A stretch of DNA of 64,000 nucleotides from CAYQDF01 sp964416175 (GTDB lineage: Bacteria > Chloroflexota > Anaerolineae > Anaerolineales > UBA4823). The stretch is taken from positions 18,422 through 82,421 of the forward strand of contig CAYQDF010000003.1 in the NCBI GenBank assembly GCA_964416175.1, given 5' to 3'. The translations under genes and the position numbers were made by a program. Within the stretch, counting starts at the first letter, position 1; the number at the start of each line of letters is the position of its first letter. This document shows, piece after piece, positions 41,023 through 49,618 of the stretch. The notes under the pieces are model-generated. The model was not told where the DNA came from and searched no databases. It saw nothing but the letters and a program-made list of their open reading frames with translations.

Positions 41023-42051
41023 ATGGTTGACCTGACAACGACTTACCTCGGAATCCCCCTCAAAAATCCGCTCGTCGTCTCTGCTTCTCCCTTCTCCCAG
41101 AAAGTAGATACAGTTCAGCAGCTGGAGAAAGCCGGGGTTTCGGCCGTGGTGATGTACTCGCTTTTCGAAGAGCAGATCATCCACGACAGCCTGCGCCTGC
41201 ACCGGGACCTGACCCAGGGCACCGAATCCTTCGCTGAGGCAACTACCTACCTCCCCGACTCGGGTCCGTATGAGTACCTGCGACGCCAGTACAGCATTGG
41301 GCCGGAAGCCTACATCGAGCACCTGAAAAGACTTAAACAATCCGTCGGCATCCCGATCATCGGCAGCCTGAATGGGATCTCGAGCGGGGGGTGGATTGAC
41401 TACGCCAGCAAAATCGAAGAAGCAGGGGCGGACGCTCTCGAGCTGAATATCTATAGCCTCCCCACCAATCCCGAAGTGACATCCAGCCAGCTGGAGGCGG
41501 ATTACCTCGACCTGGTGCGCGCCATCCGCGCCTCGATCAAGATCCCCATTGCAGTCAAGCTCAGCCCCTTCTTCACAGCCCTGCCTAATTTCGCGCGGCA
41601 GCTGAGCGAGGCGGGTGTGAACGGGCTCGTTCTTTTTAACCGCTTCTACCAGCCGGATTTCGACCTGGAGGAGCTGGTAGTCGTCCCTCGCTTGGTTCTG
41701 AGCACGTCCCAGGAATTGCGGCTGCCCCTGCGCTGGATTGCCATCCTCTACGGGCGCATCCCGGTGGACTTTGCCCTTTCTACCGGTGTCCACACAGCGG
41801 AAGATGTCATCAAGGCAACCATGGCTGGGGCGAGCGTTTCGATGGTCGCTTCGACGTTGCTGAAATACGGCATCTCGCACGCAGAACAGATCCTGGACAG
41901 CCTGCTCGCCTGGATGGAGGAACGGGAATACGATTCGATCACCCAAATGAAAGGCAGCATGAGCCAGCAAGCGGTGGCAGAGCCCGGGGACTTCGAGCGG
42001 GCGAACTATATCAAGGTGTTAAGCTCTTACGAATATCGCTTCGCACCGTAA
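41023..42051 (+). CDS. Dihydroorotate dehydrogenase-like FMN protein
   Basis: 342 aa. The ATG at 41023 has TTGGAG 6 nt upstream. It is a TIM barrel of the DHOD family: YLGIPLKNPLVVSASPFSQK at the start, IPIIGSLNGISSGGWIDYA, ALELNIYSLPTNP, PIAVKLSPFFTALPNFARQL and a C-terminal FMN phosphate site (STGVHTAEDVIKATMAGAS). Its position behind nifJ, rather than in a pyrimidine operon, is typical of the DHOD-like paralogue, whose substrate is not established. It should not be named pyrD without evidence. Confidence 0.88.
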   Translation: MVDLTTTYLGIPLKNPLVVSASPFSQKVDTVQQLEKAGVSAVVMYSLFEEQIIHDSLRLHRDLTQGTESFAEATTYLPDSGPYEYLRRQYSIGPEAYIEHLKRLKQSVGIPIIGSLNGISSGGWIDYASKIEEAGADALELNIYSLPTNPEVTSSQLEADYLDLVRAIRASIKIPIAVKLSPFFTALPNFARQLSEAGVNGLVLFNRFYQPDFDLEELVVVPRLVLSTSQELRLPLRWIAILYGRIPVDFALSTGVHTAEDVIKATMAGASVSMVASTLLKYGISHAEQILDSLLAWMEEREYDSITQMKGSMSQQAVAEPGDFERANYIKVLSSYEYRFAP

Positions 42052-42113
42052 TACAACCCAGGGTCTGATCATCTTTCTAAAGGCAGATGGAGACAATCTG
42101 GCCAGAATTAAAA

Positions 42114-42145
42114 CCGTGGGGAGCTGGAATGGCAGCTCCCCACGG
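42114..42145 (-). terminator. Bidirectional terminator between DHOD-like gene and infA
   Basis: CCGTGGGGAGCTG pairs with CAGCTCCCCACGG (13-bp perfect stem, 6-nt loop). On the minus strand it is followed by TTTTAATT, making it the terminator of rpsU-infA. On the plus strand the T-run is poor. Confidence 0.85.
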
Positions 42146-42187
42146 TTGATGAACGTGGATAATACCGGAGCGTAAATTGAGGGAGAT

Positions 42188-42439
42188 TTACTGCTCGGTC
42201 TCGGGCATGGAAGCGTATTTCTTCTGCCGGTAAACGATGCGACCACGGGACAGATCGTACGGCGACATCTCCAGTCGCACCCGATCGCCCAGCAGGATGC
42301 GGATATAGTGCTTGCGCATCTTGCCAGACAGGTATGCCAGGACTTCGTGGCCGTTGTCCAGCCGGACTTTAAACTGGGTCGCCGGCAGGGCTTCGACGAC
42401 GTTGCCCTCCACCAGAATTTTCTCCTCATCTTTAGCCAT
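42188..42439 (-). CDS. infA: Translation initiation factor IF-1
   Basis: 83 aa from ATG 42439 (GGAGGT 6 nt upstream). S1-like OB fold with the family core VEGNVVEALPATQFKVRLD, GHEVLAYLSGKMRKHYIRIL, GDRVRLEMSPYDLSRGRIVY. IF-1 binds the ribosomal A site during initiation. The tail KKYASMPETEQ is longer than the usual YR end. Its place behind rpsU rather than in the spc ribosomal-protein cluster suggests a second or relocated copy. Confidence 0.95.
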   Translation of the reverse strand: MAKDEEKILVEGNVVEALPATQFKVRLDNGHEVLAYLSGKMRKHYIRILLGDRVRLEMSPYDLSRGRIVYRQKKYASMPETEQ

Positions 42440-42467
42440 TAACACCTCCAGGTCTGACAGGTACCGA

Positions 42468-42671
42468 TTATGCGGGTTCAACTTCCCTGGGCGAACGGCG
42501 CCTCATCCTGCGGATGGTTTTCTTCTTCTGAATCCTGCGCAACTCGCTCTTCGAGACGTACCAGCGCTTTCGGCGTACTGTGCTCATAACGCCGCTCTTG
42601 GCGACTTTCTTCCGGAACCGCTTGAGCAACTGGTCCTGGCTCTCATTCTGCCGTAATTCGACTGTGATCAA
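42468..42671 (-). CDS. rpsU: 30S ribosomal protein S21 (TTG start)
   Basis: 67 aa: ITVELRQNESQDQLLKRFRK then WYVSKSELRRIQKKK and a basic tail, all typical of bS21. The start is a TTG: an in-frame TGA lies four codons upstream and there is no ATG or GTG in frame. A full AAAGGAGGTGA Shine-Dalgarno 7 nt upstream fixes it. S21 aids mRNA selection in initiation. It is the first gene of rpsU-infA behind a strong sigma-70 promoter and a structured leader. Confidence 0.95.
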   Translation of the reverse strand: MITVELRQNESQDQLLKRFRKKVAKSGVMSTVRRKRWYVSKSELRRIQKKKTIRRMRRRSPREVEPA

Positions 42672-42773
42672 CCTTTTTCACCTCCTTTCCTCATCAGACC
42701 TTGTTCAAGACGCAGGACTGTTCCGCGTCCCGAAACCTGCCTGGGCTCCTATCCGCAACTATTTCACCGATGC

Positions 42774-42813
42774 AATAAAAAGCCCGGCTGAAGTTCAGGT
42801 TTCCAGCCGAGCT
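42774..42813 (-). terminator. Terminator/attenuator in the rpsU leader
   Basis: Reading leftward: AGCTCGGCTG pairs with CAGCCGGGCT (10 bp, one G-T) around a loop that contains CTGAACTTC, followed by TTTTTATTG. It sits between the promoter and rpsU, so it must be read through for rpsU-infA expression. Confidence 0.85.
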
Positions 42814-42905
42814 GTGCTTGGCTTTGCGGTGCAGTCATCACAATTTTCAATCTTCTTGGCCGCTTCGCACTCCAGTAAAATGCAATCACAGATCTCTGAA
42901 CTTCA
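42774..42905 (-). ncRNA. Structured leader RNA / possible attenuator of rpsU-infA
   Basis: From the predicted start site (about 42904) to the terminator is roughly 125 nt of GC-moderate, apparently non-coding RNA. Its first nine bases, GAAGTTCAG (42896-42904), are perfectly complementary to CTGAACTTC in the terminator loop (42790-42798). The RNA could close into a P1-like helix or pseudoknot that competes with the terminator. It does not match a riboswitch or sRNA family that I recognise. Confidence 0.6.
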
Positions 42906-42910
42906 TTCGA

Positions 42911-42939
42911 ATTATAATGCAAGGCCATGGCTCTGTCAA
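42911..42939 (-). promoter_or_regulatory. Consensus sigma-70 promoter of rpsU-infA
   Basis: TTGACA (42934-42939) and TATAAT (42911-42916), both perfect, separated by exactly 17 bp. Confidence 0.93.
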
Positions 42940-43000
42940 TTAACGCGCGTCACAGTTTCACACGTGCAGATCTTCTCTTCACAGTAAGAGCGCCCAACAA

Positions 43001-43660
43001 ATGAGCACTGTTAAAGCATTCATCTTCGATATGGACGGAACGCTCGTCGACAACATGCAGTATCACACCCGGGCCTGGACTGCACTGCTTGCGGAGCGGG
43101 GGGTCCACATCGATTCGGCCAGTTTCGTCAAACAGACGGCAGGTCTAAACAACCCTGACATCCTGCGCCAGTTCATCTCCCCGGACCTAAGACCAGAAGA
43201 GCTGGCTGAACTGTCCCGGCGTAAAGAGCGGCTTTACCGGGAGCTTTACCATCCACACGTCCAGGGTCTGCCCGGCGTCGAGAAATTCCTCCAGGCGGCA
43301 AGCGACCGCGGGATCTCCTTGGGGCTGGCGACCGCTGCCGGGAGCGATAACATCGATTTCATCCTGTCGCGGTTGGGAGTGAAGCATCTCTTCTCCAGCA
43401 TTGTCAGCAGCGAGGAATTGACCAACGGCAAGCCGCACCCGGAAATTTTCTTAAAATCGGCGGCAGCATTGGGCGTCCCGCCGGGAAGGTGCCTGGTGTT
43501 CGAAGATGCGTTGCTGGGAATAGAAGCTGCCCGTCGGGCGGGCATGCGGGCTGTCCTCGTCGCCACAACGCTCTCCGCCGCCCAAATCTCGGATCGAAGC
43601 GGTATCTGCGCGGTAATTCAGGATTTCACTGGAATAGAGTTTTCCAGTTTCTTATTCTAA
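43001..43660 (+). CDS. HAD-family phosphatase (beta-phosphoglucomutase-like)
   Basis: 219 aa. Motif I FDMDGTLVDN (nucleophile Asp and the acid/base Asp), a helical cap domain inserted after it, motif II TAA in LGLATAAGSDNID, motif III Lys in NGKPHPEIFLKSA and motif IV FEDALLGIEAARRAGM. It hydrolyses or transfers phosphate on a small sugar phosphate or similar. A beta-PGM-like mutase cannot be excluded. Its end overlaps the convergent PLP enzyme by 4 nt. Confidence 0.88.
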   Translation: MSTVKAFIFDMDGTLVDNMQYHTRAWTALLAERGVHIDSASFVKQTAGLNNPDILRQFISPDLRPEELAELSRRKERLYRELYHPHVQGLPGVEKFLQAASDRGISLGLATAAGSDNIDFILSRLGVKHLFSSIVSSEELTNGKPHPEIFLKSAAALGVPPGRCLVFEDALLGIEAARRAGMRAVLVATTLSAAQISDRSGICAVIQDFTGIEFSSFLF

Positions 43661-44805
43661 TCATGATCCCCCAACGCGTATCTAAGATCTTCGATTAAAT
43701 CCTCCACATTCTCCAGTCCCACGGAGAGCCTGATCAGGCCCGGATCGACCTCCAATGGGGAGCCGGCTGTCGAGGCGTGGGTCATCGCAGCCGGGACCTC
43801 GATCAGCGACTCGACGCCTCCCAGTGACTCGGCGAGGGTGAACAGGCGTGTCCGCTCCGCTGCGCGCCGCGCCGCCTCCGCTCCGCCCTTCAGGACGAAC
43901 GAGACCATCCCTCCACCGTTTCGCATCTGCCGGCGTGCGATCTGGACCTGCGGGTGGGAGTCGTGAAATGGGTACCAGAGCCGGGCGACTTTCGGGTGTT
44001 CCGCCAGGAAATCTGCGATACGGGAAGCATTCGAGGCGTGGCGTTCCATGCGCACCGGCAGAGTCTTGATCCCGCGCAAAACGAGGAAGCAGTCCAGCGG
44101 TCCTGGCACCGCCCCGACCGCGTTTTGCAAAAAAGCGAGCCGGGCGTGCAGCTCCGCGTGAGGGGTGACAACCGCCCCGCCGACCACGTCCGAATGTCCG
44201 CCGAGGTACTTCGTGGTCGAATGAATGACAAGGTCAGCACCAATCTCGATCGGACGCTGTAGATATGGCGTGGCAAACGTGTTGTCGACCGCCAGCAGCG
44301 GCGGCTCCGGCCTCGCTCGCAGGACCTCCGCCACGCCTCGAATGTCTGTGACGTGGAGCAGCGGGTTGGTGGGAGTCTCGAGCCAGACCAGGCGCGTCTC
44401 TGGACGGAGCGCCGCGGCTACCTGGTCCAGGTCGCAGGTATCCACATAGCTGAATTTCAGGCCAAAGCGCTGGAATTCCTTATCGAACAGGCGGAATGTG
44501 CCCCCATAGACGTCATTCCCGGCCAGGATGTGGTCATCCGGGGAAAACAGACGCAAGACCGCGTCCGTCGCCGCCATCCCAGACGCGAACGCCAGGCCGT
44601 ACGCGGCCCCCTCCAGGGTAGCCACGCAGGCCTCCAACGCCGACCGGGTCGGATTTCCGGTCCGGGAATATTCGTAGCCTTTGTGTTTACCCACACCCTC
44701 TTGCGCGTACGTTGAGGTCTGGTAGATGGGCGTCATCACCGCGCCTGTCGTTGGGTCGGCATGCTGACCGGCGTGGATCGCCAGCGTCTCGAAGCGAAAT
44801 GTCAT
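43657..44805 (-). CDS. Cystathionine gamma-synthase/gamma-lyase family PLP enzyme
   Basis: 382 aa. Cys/Met metabolism PLP family: TSTYAQ, YEYSRTGNPTRSALEACVAT (substrate loop), ASGMAATDAVLRLF, VWLETPTNPLLHVTDI and the PLP lysine in HSTTKYLGGHSDVVGG (about residue 196). Substrate preference (cystathionine synthase, lyase or methionine lyase) cannot be fixed. With ahcY at 54.8 kb it fits homocysteine/cysteine interconversion. A GGAGATAG lies before the ATG. Confidence 0.88.
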   Translation of the reverse strand: MTFRFETLAIHAGQHADPTTGAVMTPIYQTSTYAQEGVGKHKGYEYSRTGNPTRSALEACVATLEGAAYGLAFASGMAATDAVLRLFSPDDHILAGNDVYGGTFRLFDKEFQRFGLKFSYVDTCDLDQVAAALRPETRLVWLETPTNPLLHVTDIRGVAEVLRARPEPPLLAVDNTFATPYLQRPIEIGADLVIHSTTKYLGGHSDVVGGAVVTPHAELHARLAFLQNAVGAVPGPLDCFLVLRGIKTLPVRMERHASNASRIADFLAEHPKVARLWYPFHDSHPQVQIARRQMRNGGGMVSFVLKGGAEAARRAAERTRLFTLAESLGGVESLIEVPAAMTHASTAGSPLEVDPGLIRLSVGLENVEDLIEDLRYALGDHD

Positions 44806-44954
44806 CGATCTATCTCCTCAACCACTGCAGATGCCCCAAATACCCATGAAATATACCCGATTTTAGCCGTTCGTGTGAATTCGCGAGTTTCGTGTCCGAC
44901 GAGCTGGTTGAAGCTTTGAATGGTTCGGCGGACGCGGATGGATCGTTTCTGGGT

Positions 44955-44995
44955 TATAATCGAAAATGCGACCTGGCATTCTCATGCCAGGTTTT
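44955..44995 (+). promoter_or_regulatory. Promoter and leader hairpin upstream of the 45022 gene
   Basis: TATAAT at 44955-44960, then within the short leader a hairpin CCTGGCA-TTCTCA-TGCCAGG (44972-44991) followed by TTTT. The 7-bp stem and T-run look like a small attenuator placed 26 nt before the start codon. Confidence 0.5.
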
Positions 44996-45021
44996 CATGC
45001 CGCACATCCACTTTGTATCCC

Positions 45022-45420
45022 ATGGATATCTTCTTCCAGGACCCGACAGCCATTCCCCTGCCTCCCGATGAGGTGCGCATCCGCCAGTTTCAGGCCGAGT
45101 TGTGGCCCGACAAACGCCGCGTTCGAATCCATCTCGTGATAACCCCCTTCCAGGTGCGCCCGAGTGGTGAGATCACCATCACCGACGAAGAAGGGACCGA
45201 GGTCGCAGCATTTTCGATCATCGAGACCATCAGCCCGCGCATGGAATTCACCGTACACCTGCGCGGCGACCAGGACGCGGGGAAATTCACCGCCTCCGCC
45301 TCGCTTTTCTATTACGAAGAAGAAGATCCGCATCCTTCCGGCAGTGAAACTGAAGAAAGTACCCGGCTCCCATCCCGGGTGAGGATCGTCGACCGGGCGG
45401 AGACCACCTTCGAGATCTAG
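45022..45420 (+). CDS. Conserved hypothetical beta-sandwich protein
   Basis: 132 aa from ATG 45022 (MDIFFQDPTAIPLPPDEVRI). Alternating hydrophobic strands (RVRIHLVITPFQVRPSGEIT, EVAAFSIIETISPRMEFTVH) suggest an Ig-like fold. No signal peptide or membrane helix is seen. The C-terminal 30 residues are Glu/Ser-rich (YYEEEDPHPSGSETEESTRL). I do not recognise the family. It precedes the ABC exporter operon by 73 nt; the longer frame to 44920 would include the promoter region. Confidence 0.7.
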   Translation: MDIFFQDPTAIPLPPDEVRIRQFQAELWPDKRRVRIHLVITPFQVRPSGEITITDEEGTEVAAFSIIETISPRMEFTVHLRGDQDAGKFTASASLFYYEEEDPHPSGSETEESTRLPSRVRIVDRAETTFEI

Positions 45421-45493
45421 CCAGTTCCCATTCCCAGGAATCGCGAAATGGCCGGCAGCATCGTCGATCTCTGAGAAATAGCCGCAAATCCCC

Positions 45494-47308
45494 ATGAAAT
45501 ATCTGTTTCGCCTGCGAACGTTTCTTCGCCCCTACTGGAAACAGGTCCTGTTCGCCCTGATTTCGCTGACCGTGCTGACCGGGATCAACCTGGCAGTCCC
45601 GGTGATTATCCAGCAGGTGATTGACCGGGGGCTGGTTGAACGGGACACGCGCCTGATCGGTATCTCCGCGCTGATTCTGCTGGGGATCGGTGCGGCAAAC
45701 GCCGCGCTGACGTACGGGCAGCGCTTCCTTACCGAATGGATCGCCGCGCACGTCGGCTACGACTTGCGCAACCGGATGTACGACCACATCCAGCATCTGC
45801 CGTTCACCTACCACGACCACGCGCAGACCGGACAGCTGATCAGCCGCGTGATCGAGGACGTCCGTTCCGTCGAACGCTTCACCGGCTCCGGGATCGTCGA
45901 CCTGATCCACCTCAGCCTGCTCTTGCTGGGGATCGTGATCCTAATGTTCATCAACAATCCCCGCCTTGCAGTCATCGCCCTCCTCCCGGTGATCCCCCTC
46001 GTCATCGTGACCTCGAACTTCGGCAGGCGTGTGGGGAATTATTTCCTGGCAATCGATAATGCCCTCGGCGAGCTTTCTTCCCGCCTGCAAGAAAACGTGC
46101 TCGGCGTTCAGGTCATCCGGGCGTTTGCCAGGGAACCATACGAAATTGACCGCTTCAACCAGGCTAACCGTGTCCTGTTCAATGCCCGCGTCTCAGTGAT
46201 CAGAGAGTGGGCCAAGATCATGCCCACTTCCCATTTGCTCGTGATCCTGGGCACGATCCTGATCCTGTTTTTCGGCGGCCAGATGGTCATCGGGGGAGAA
46301 ATGACGATCGGGGAGGTGGTGGCATTCAACAGCTACCTGCTCATGCTGGCCACACCAGCCCAACAGCTCACCTGGATCGTCAACATGGCTGGCGAAGCTG
46401 TCGCTGGCACCCAGCGTACGTTTGAGATCCTCGACCAGGCGCCCGAGATTCAATCCCCTCCCGGCGCCATTTATCTGCCGCAGCTTTCCGGGAGGGTCGA
46501 GTTCGATTCGGTCTCGTTTTCTTATGCCGGGGAGAAGGCCCGCGCGCTGCACGAAGTGGACCTGGTTGTCGAACCGAACCAGGTCGTTGCCCTGATCGGT
46601 CCCACTGGCTCCGGTAAGACGAGCCTGGTGAACCTGATCCCGCGCTTCTATGACGTCTCACAGGGGAGTGTGCTGGTCGATGGCTACGACGTGCGCCACG
46701 TGGACCTGGCCTCCCTCCGCCGTCAGATTGGGATCGTCCTGCAGACCTCACTGCTCTTCTCGACCACGATCCGTGAAAACATCGCCTACGGCAAACCAGA
46801 GGCCAGCATGGAGGAGATCGTCGCAGCAGCTGAAACCGCCCAGGCGCACGAATTCATCACTGCCTTTCCTCAGCGCTATGAGACCCTGGTCGGCGAGCGT
46901 GGCGTGACTCTTTCGGGAGGTCAGCGCCAGCGCATCGCCATCGCCCGCGCCCTGCTCATGGACCCGCGCATCCTCATCCTGGACGACTCGACCTCGAGCG
47001 TGGATACACAGACCGAGCAGCTGATCCAGCAGGCGCTCTGGCAGCTCATGGAGGGCCGCACGACCTTTGTAATCGCCCACCGCCTGTCCACTGTGCGGCG
47101 TGCAGATCTGATCCTTGTCCTTTCCGAGGGACGCATCGTCGAACGCGGAAAGCACTCCGAACTGCTCGCCCAAGACGGCCTGTACCGGGAGATCTATAAC
47201 CTGCAGCTGCGCGACCAGGAACAGTTCCAGAAGGAGCTGGAGACTCTGGAGCTGGTCGGTTATTCCGAGATTCCAGGGACCCGTCTGGGCGGGATGGAGG
47301 CGGAATGA
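45494..47308 (+). CDS. Heterodimeric ABC exporter subunit with degenerate catalytic site
   Basis: 604 aa: six-helix membrane domain (about 15-310) plus NBD (335-575). Walker A GPTGSGKTS and signature LSGGQRQRIAIARAL are intact, but the residue after Walker B is Asp (LILDDSTSSVD) where active ABC ATPases have Glu. In heterodimeric exporters such as BmrCD or TM287/288 this marks the non-catalytic half. The partner gene overlaps by 4 nt. The likely role is drug or lipid export; substrate unknown. Confidence 0.92.
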   Translation: MKYLFRLRTFLRPYWKQVLFALISLTVLTGINLAVPVIIQQVIDRGLVERDTRLIGISALILLGIGAANAALTYGQRFLTEWIAAHVGYDLRNRMYDHIQHLPFTYHDHAQTGQLISRVIEDVRSVERFTGSGIVDLIHLSLLLLGIVILMFINNPRLAVIALLPVIPLVIVTSNFGRRVGNYFLAIDNALGELSSRLQENVLGVQVIRAFAREPYEIDRFNQANRVLFNARVSVIREWAKIMPTSHLLVILGTILILFFGGQMVIGGEMTIGEVVAFNSYLLMLATPAQQLTWIVNMAGEAVAGTQRTFEILDQAPEIQSPPGAIYLPQLSGRVEFDSVSFSYAGEKARALHEVDLVVEPNQVVALIGPTGSGKTSLVNLIPRFYDVSQGSVLVDGYDVRHVDLASLRRQIGIVLQTSLLFSTTIRENIAYGKPEASMEEIVAAAETAQAHEFITAFPQRYETLVGERGVTLSGGQRQRIAIARALLMDPRILILDDSTSSVDTQTEQLIQQALWQLMEGRTTFVIAHRLSTVRRADLILVLSEGRIVERGKHSELLAQDGLYREIYNLQLRDQEQFQKELETLELVGYSEIPGTRLGGMEAE

Positions 47309-49137
47309 GCGTAGTCGCCCCTCCTCAAGCCGATGAGGTGGCCTTCAAAAGCTACGACGCCAAAATCGCCCGGCGCCTGCTGAGTTTCATATACCCCTAC
47401 CGCTGGAAGTTCGCCCTGGCGCTGATCCTGATGCTGGTCAGCTCCGCCGCGGCTGTCGCCGGCCCATATCTGATCAAAATTGCCATCGATTCAGTCCTGG
47501 ACGCTGGTTCGGTTACCGTCCTGCGCCGGACAGTCCTGATCTACTTGATCGTGGCGCTGGTCCAATGGGCTGCAACCTACTTCCGGGTAACCCTCATGGC
47601 GCATGCGGGGCAGTCGATCATCTACGATATGCGGGCCAGGCTTTTCGAACATCTTCAGCAGCTCTCGCTTTCCTTCTATAGCCGGTACAGCGTGGGGCGG
47701 GTCATCGTCCGGGTGATCAACGACGTGGGCGTGCTGCGTGAGTTCATCATATGGGCAATGCTGGCGATCGCCCGCGACCTGTTTGCCCTGATCGGGATCG
47801 TCCTCGCCATGCTCAGTATGAACCTGCGACTCTCCTTGCTCACGTTTGCCGTCCTTCCTGTCATGGTCTGGATGACCTACCTGTTCAAGCAGCGCGCCCG
47901 GGAAAATTACCGCCAGGTGCGGTCCGCGATCAGCTGGGTCAATTCCGTGCTGGCGGAGAACATCAACGGAGTCCGCGTCGTCCAGGCCTTTTCTCGCCAG
48001 GAAGTTAACTATCGCATTTTTCGGGAAGAGGTCAACCGCAACAACCTGCAGGTCAACCTCCACGCTGCCCGCATCGCCAGCGCGTTCCCGGCGGTCATCG
48101 ATCTGCTGGGCTCCCTGGCGACGGTCCTCGTGGTTTGGTTCGGCGGACAGGCAGCGCTTGGAGATCAAAGCGGCGCCAGCGCCATCACGCCGGGGGTGCT
48201 GGTCGCCTTCCTCCTGTATATCAACCGTTTCTTCGAACCGATTCGCGACCTAAGCCGGCGCTACGATTCATTCCAATCCACGATGGCAGGCGGCGAACGC
48301 ATTCTCACCCTGCTTGACACGCCCGTCGAAGTCCAGGATGACCCGGAGGCGATCGATCTCCCTCTAATTCGTGGAGAAGTGCGCTTCGAAAACGTCTCAT
48401 TCCACTACTCTGACGCGGGCCCAGGCGAGGGAAGCCAGCCAGTCCTGGATGGGATCAATCTGCACGTCCCCCCCGGACAGACTGTTGCCCTGGTTGGGGA
48501 GACTGGCGCCGGGAAGACGACCCTGGTGAAGCTCATCGCCCGCTTCCACGACCCGACCGAAGGGCGGGTGCTGATCGACGGCTATGACCTGCGCCGGGTC
48601 ACCCAGTCCAGCCTGCGGCGGCAGATGGGCATCGTACTGCAAGATCCTTTCCTGTTCAGCGGGACAGTGGCTGAGAACATCCACTTTGGGCGGCTGGAGG
48701 CATCCGCTGCGGAGGTGCAGGCTGCCGCGATGGCTGTCGGCGCGCACGATTTTATCTCCCGCCTGCGGGCCGGGTACGATACCCCGGTCGAAGAAGGAGG
48801 CGCAACGCTCTCCGTTGGCCAGCGCCAGCTGATCTCCTTTGCCCGTGCCCTGCTCGCCGACCCCCGCATCCTGATCCTGGATGAAGCCACCTCAAGCGTC
48901 GACACCCAGACTGAACGCATGATCCAGCAGGCTCTGGCGCGGTTGCTGAAAGGACGCACCGCCTTCGTGATCGCCCACCGCCTTTCGACGGTTGTCCACG
49001 CAGACCGCATCGTCGTCATCCACCACGGCCGCCTGGTCGAAGAAGGGACGCACGAGGAGCTTCTGGCGAAAGGGGGATACTACTACCAGCTGTACCGCTC
49101 GGGCTTCGAAGAGATCGGCAGTTCAAGCCTGGATTAA
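47305..49137 (+). CDS. Heterodimeric ABC exporter subunit with catalytic glutamate
   Basis: 610 aa: six membrane helices (about 25-330) and NBD (about 355-595). Walker A GETGAGKTT, Walker B with catalytic Glu (LILDEATSSVD) and H-loop AHRLSTVVH are intact, while the signature is LSVGQRQ rather than LSGGQ. This complements the partner exactly: its Walker B with the partner signature makes the one competent ATP site. The start overlaps the partner stop (ATGA). Confidence 0.93.
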   Translation: MSVVAPPQADEVAFKSYDAKIARRLLSFIYPYRWKFALALILMLVSSAAAVAGPYLIKIAIDSVLDAGSVTVLRRTVLIYLIVALVQWAATYFRVTLMAHAGQSIIYDMRARLFEHLQQLSLSFYSRYSVGRVIVRVINDVGVLREFIIWAMLAIARDLFALIGIVLAMLSMNLRLSLLTFAVLPVMVWMTYLFKQRARENYRQVRSAISWVNSVLAENINGVRVVQAFSRQEVNYRIFREEVNRNNLQVNLHAARIASAFPAVIDLLGSLATVLVVWFGGQAALGDQSGASAITPGVLVAFLLYINRFFEPIRDLSRRYDSFQSTMAGGERILTLLDTPVEVQDDPEAIDLPLIRGEVRFENVSFHYSDAGPGEGSQPVLDGINLHVPPGQTVALVGETGAGKTTLVKLIARFHDPTEGRVLIDGYDLRRVTQSSLRRQMGIVLQDPFLFSGTVAENIHFGRLEASAAEVQAAAMAVGAHDFISRLRAGYDTPVEEGGATLSVGQRQLISFARALLADPRILILDEATSSVDTQTERMIQQALARLLKGRTAFVIAHRLSTVVHADRIVVIHHGRLVEEGTHEELLAKGGYYYQLYRSGFEEIGSSSLD

Positions 49138-49618
49138 AGTTGTTACAGCAGCTGGCAGGCAAGAGATTCGTTGGCAAAAATCGGTTTGTGACTCCGGGGG
49201 ATGCAGTCTGGCTACACTGTCCAATTATTCGTCTCGGATTTGAAACGGCCTGAGATGGCCATTGCATATATTGCAGCTCTGCTCACCCCGCCTGATGACC
49301 GCAGAGCTGCTGAGATCGTTGGGGTACAATCCGGTCCTTCCATAACTATGCAGGGAAAAAGATGCGGTTATATCAGATAACCCCGGCCTTGAGTGGGCAT
49401 AGAAGCCATGATCCCTGTGTTAGCGAGATCGTCGAGAACTGGTTGCTTTGCAGTTCAGAAAGTTTCAATGTGGTCCTTTCATGGCATATTGTCTGCATCC
49501 CGAATCAACCTGAAGGTTACAGAACTGATAGTTGATCTTACGCAGTAGGATGATAAACTCCAGAAGAAACCCCGACGGAACACGCCGGTCCTTCGCCCTA
49601 CCGATCCGAGGTCCTGTC
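49138..49618. other. Intergenic region with long hairpin
   Basis: 481 nt without a credible gene. GCAGCTCTGC (49273-49282) and GCAGAGCTGC (49301-49310) form a perfect 10-bp stem with an 18-nt loop and no T-run. TACAAT at about 49325-49330 may be a -10 box for the propeller gene. Confidence 0.5.

Noticed and set aside
40201..41970. 589-codon minus-strand frame across nifJ and the DHOD-like gene
   Set aside because: Shadow of two unmistakable coding regions; no RBS, no recognisable domain.
42805..42895. Cys-rich minus-strand frame in the rpsU leader (ICDCILLECEAAKKIENCDD...)
   Set aside because: No ATG, GTG or TTG start, codon use without GC-rich third positions, and it overlaps the terminator stem; more likely structured RNA.
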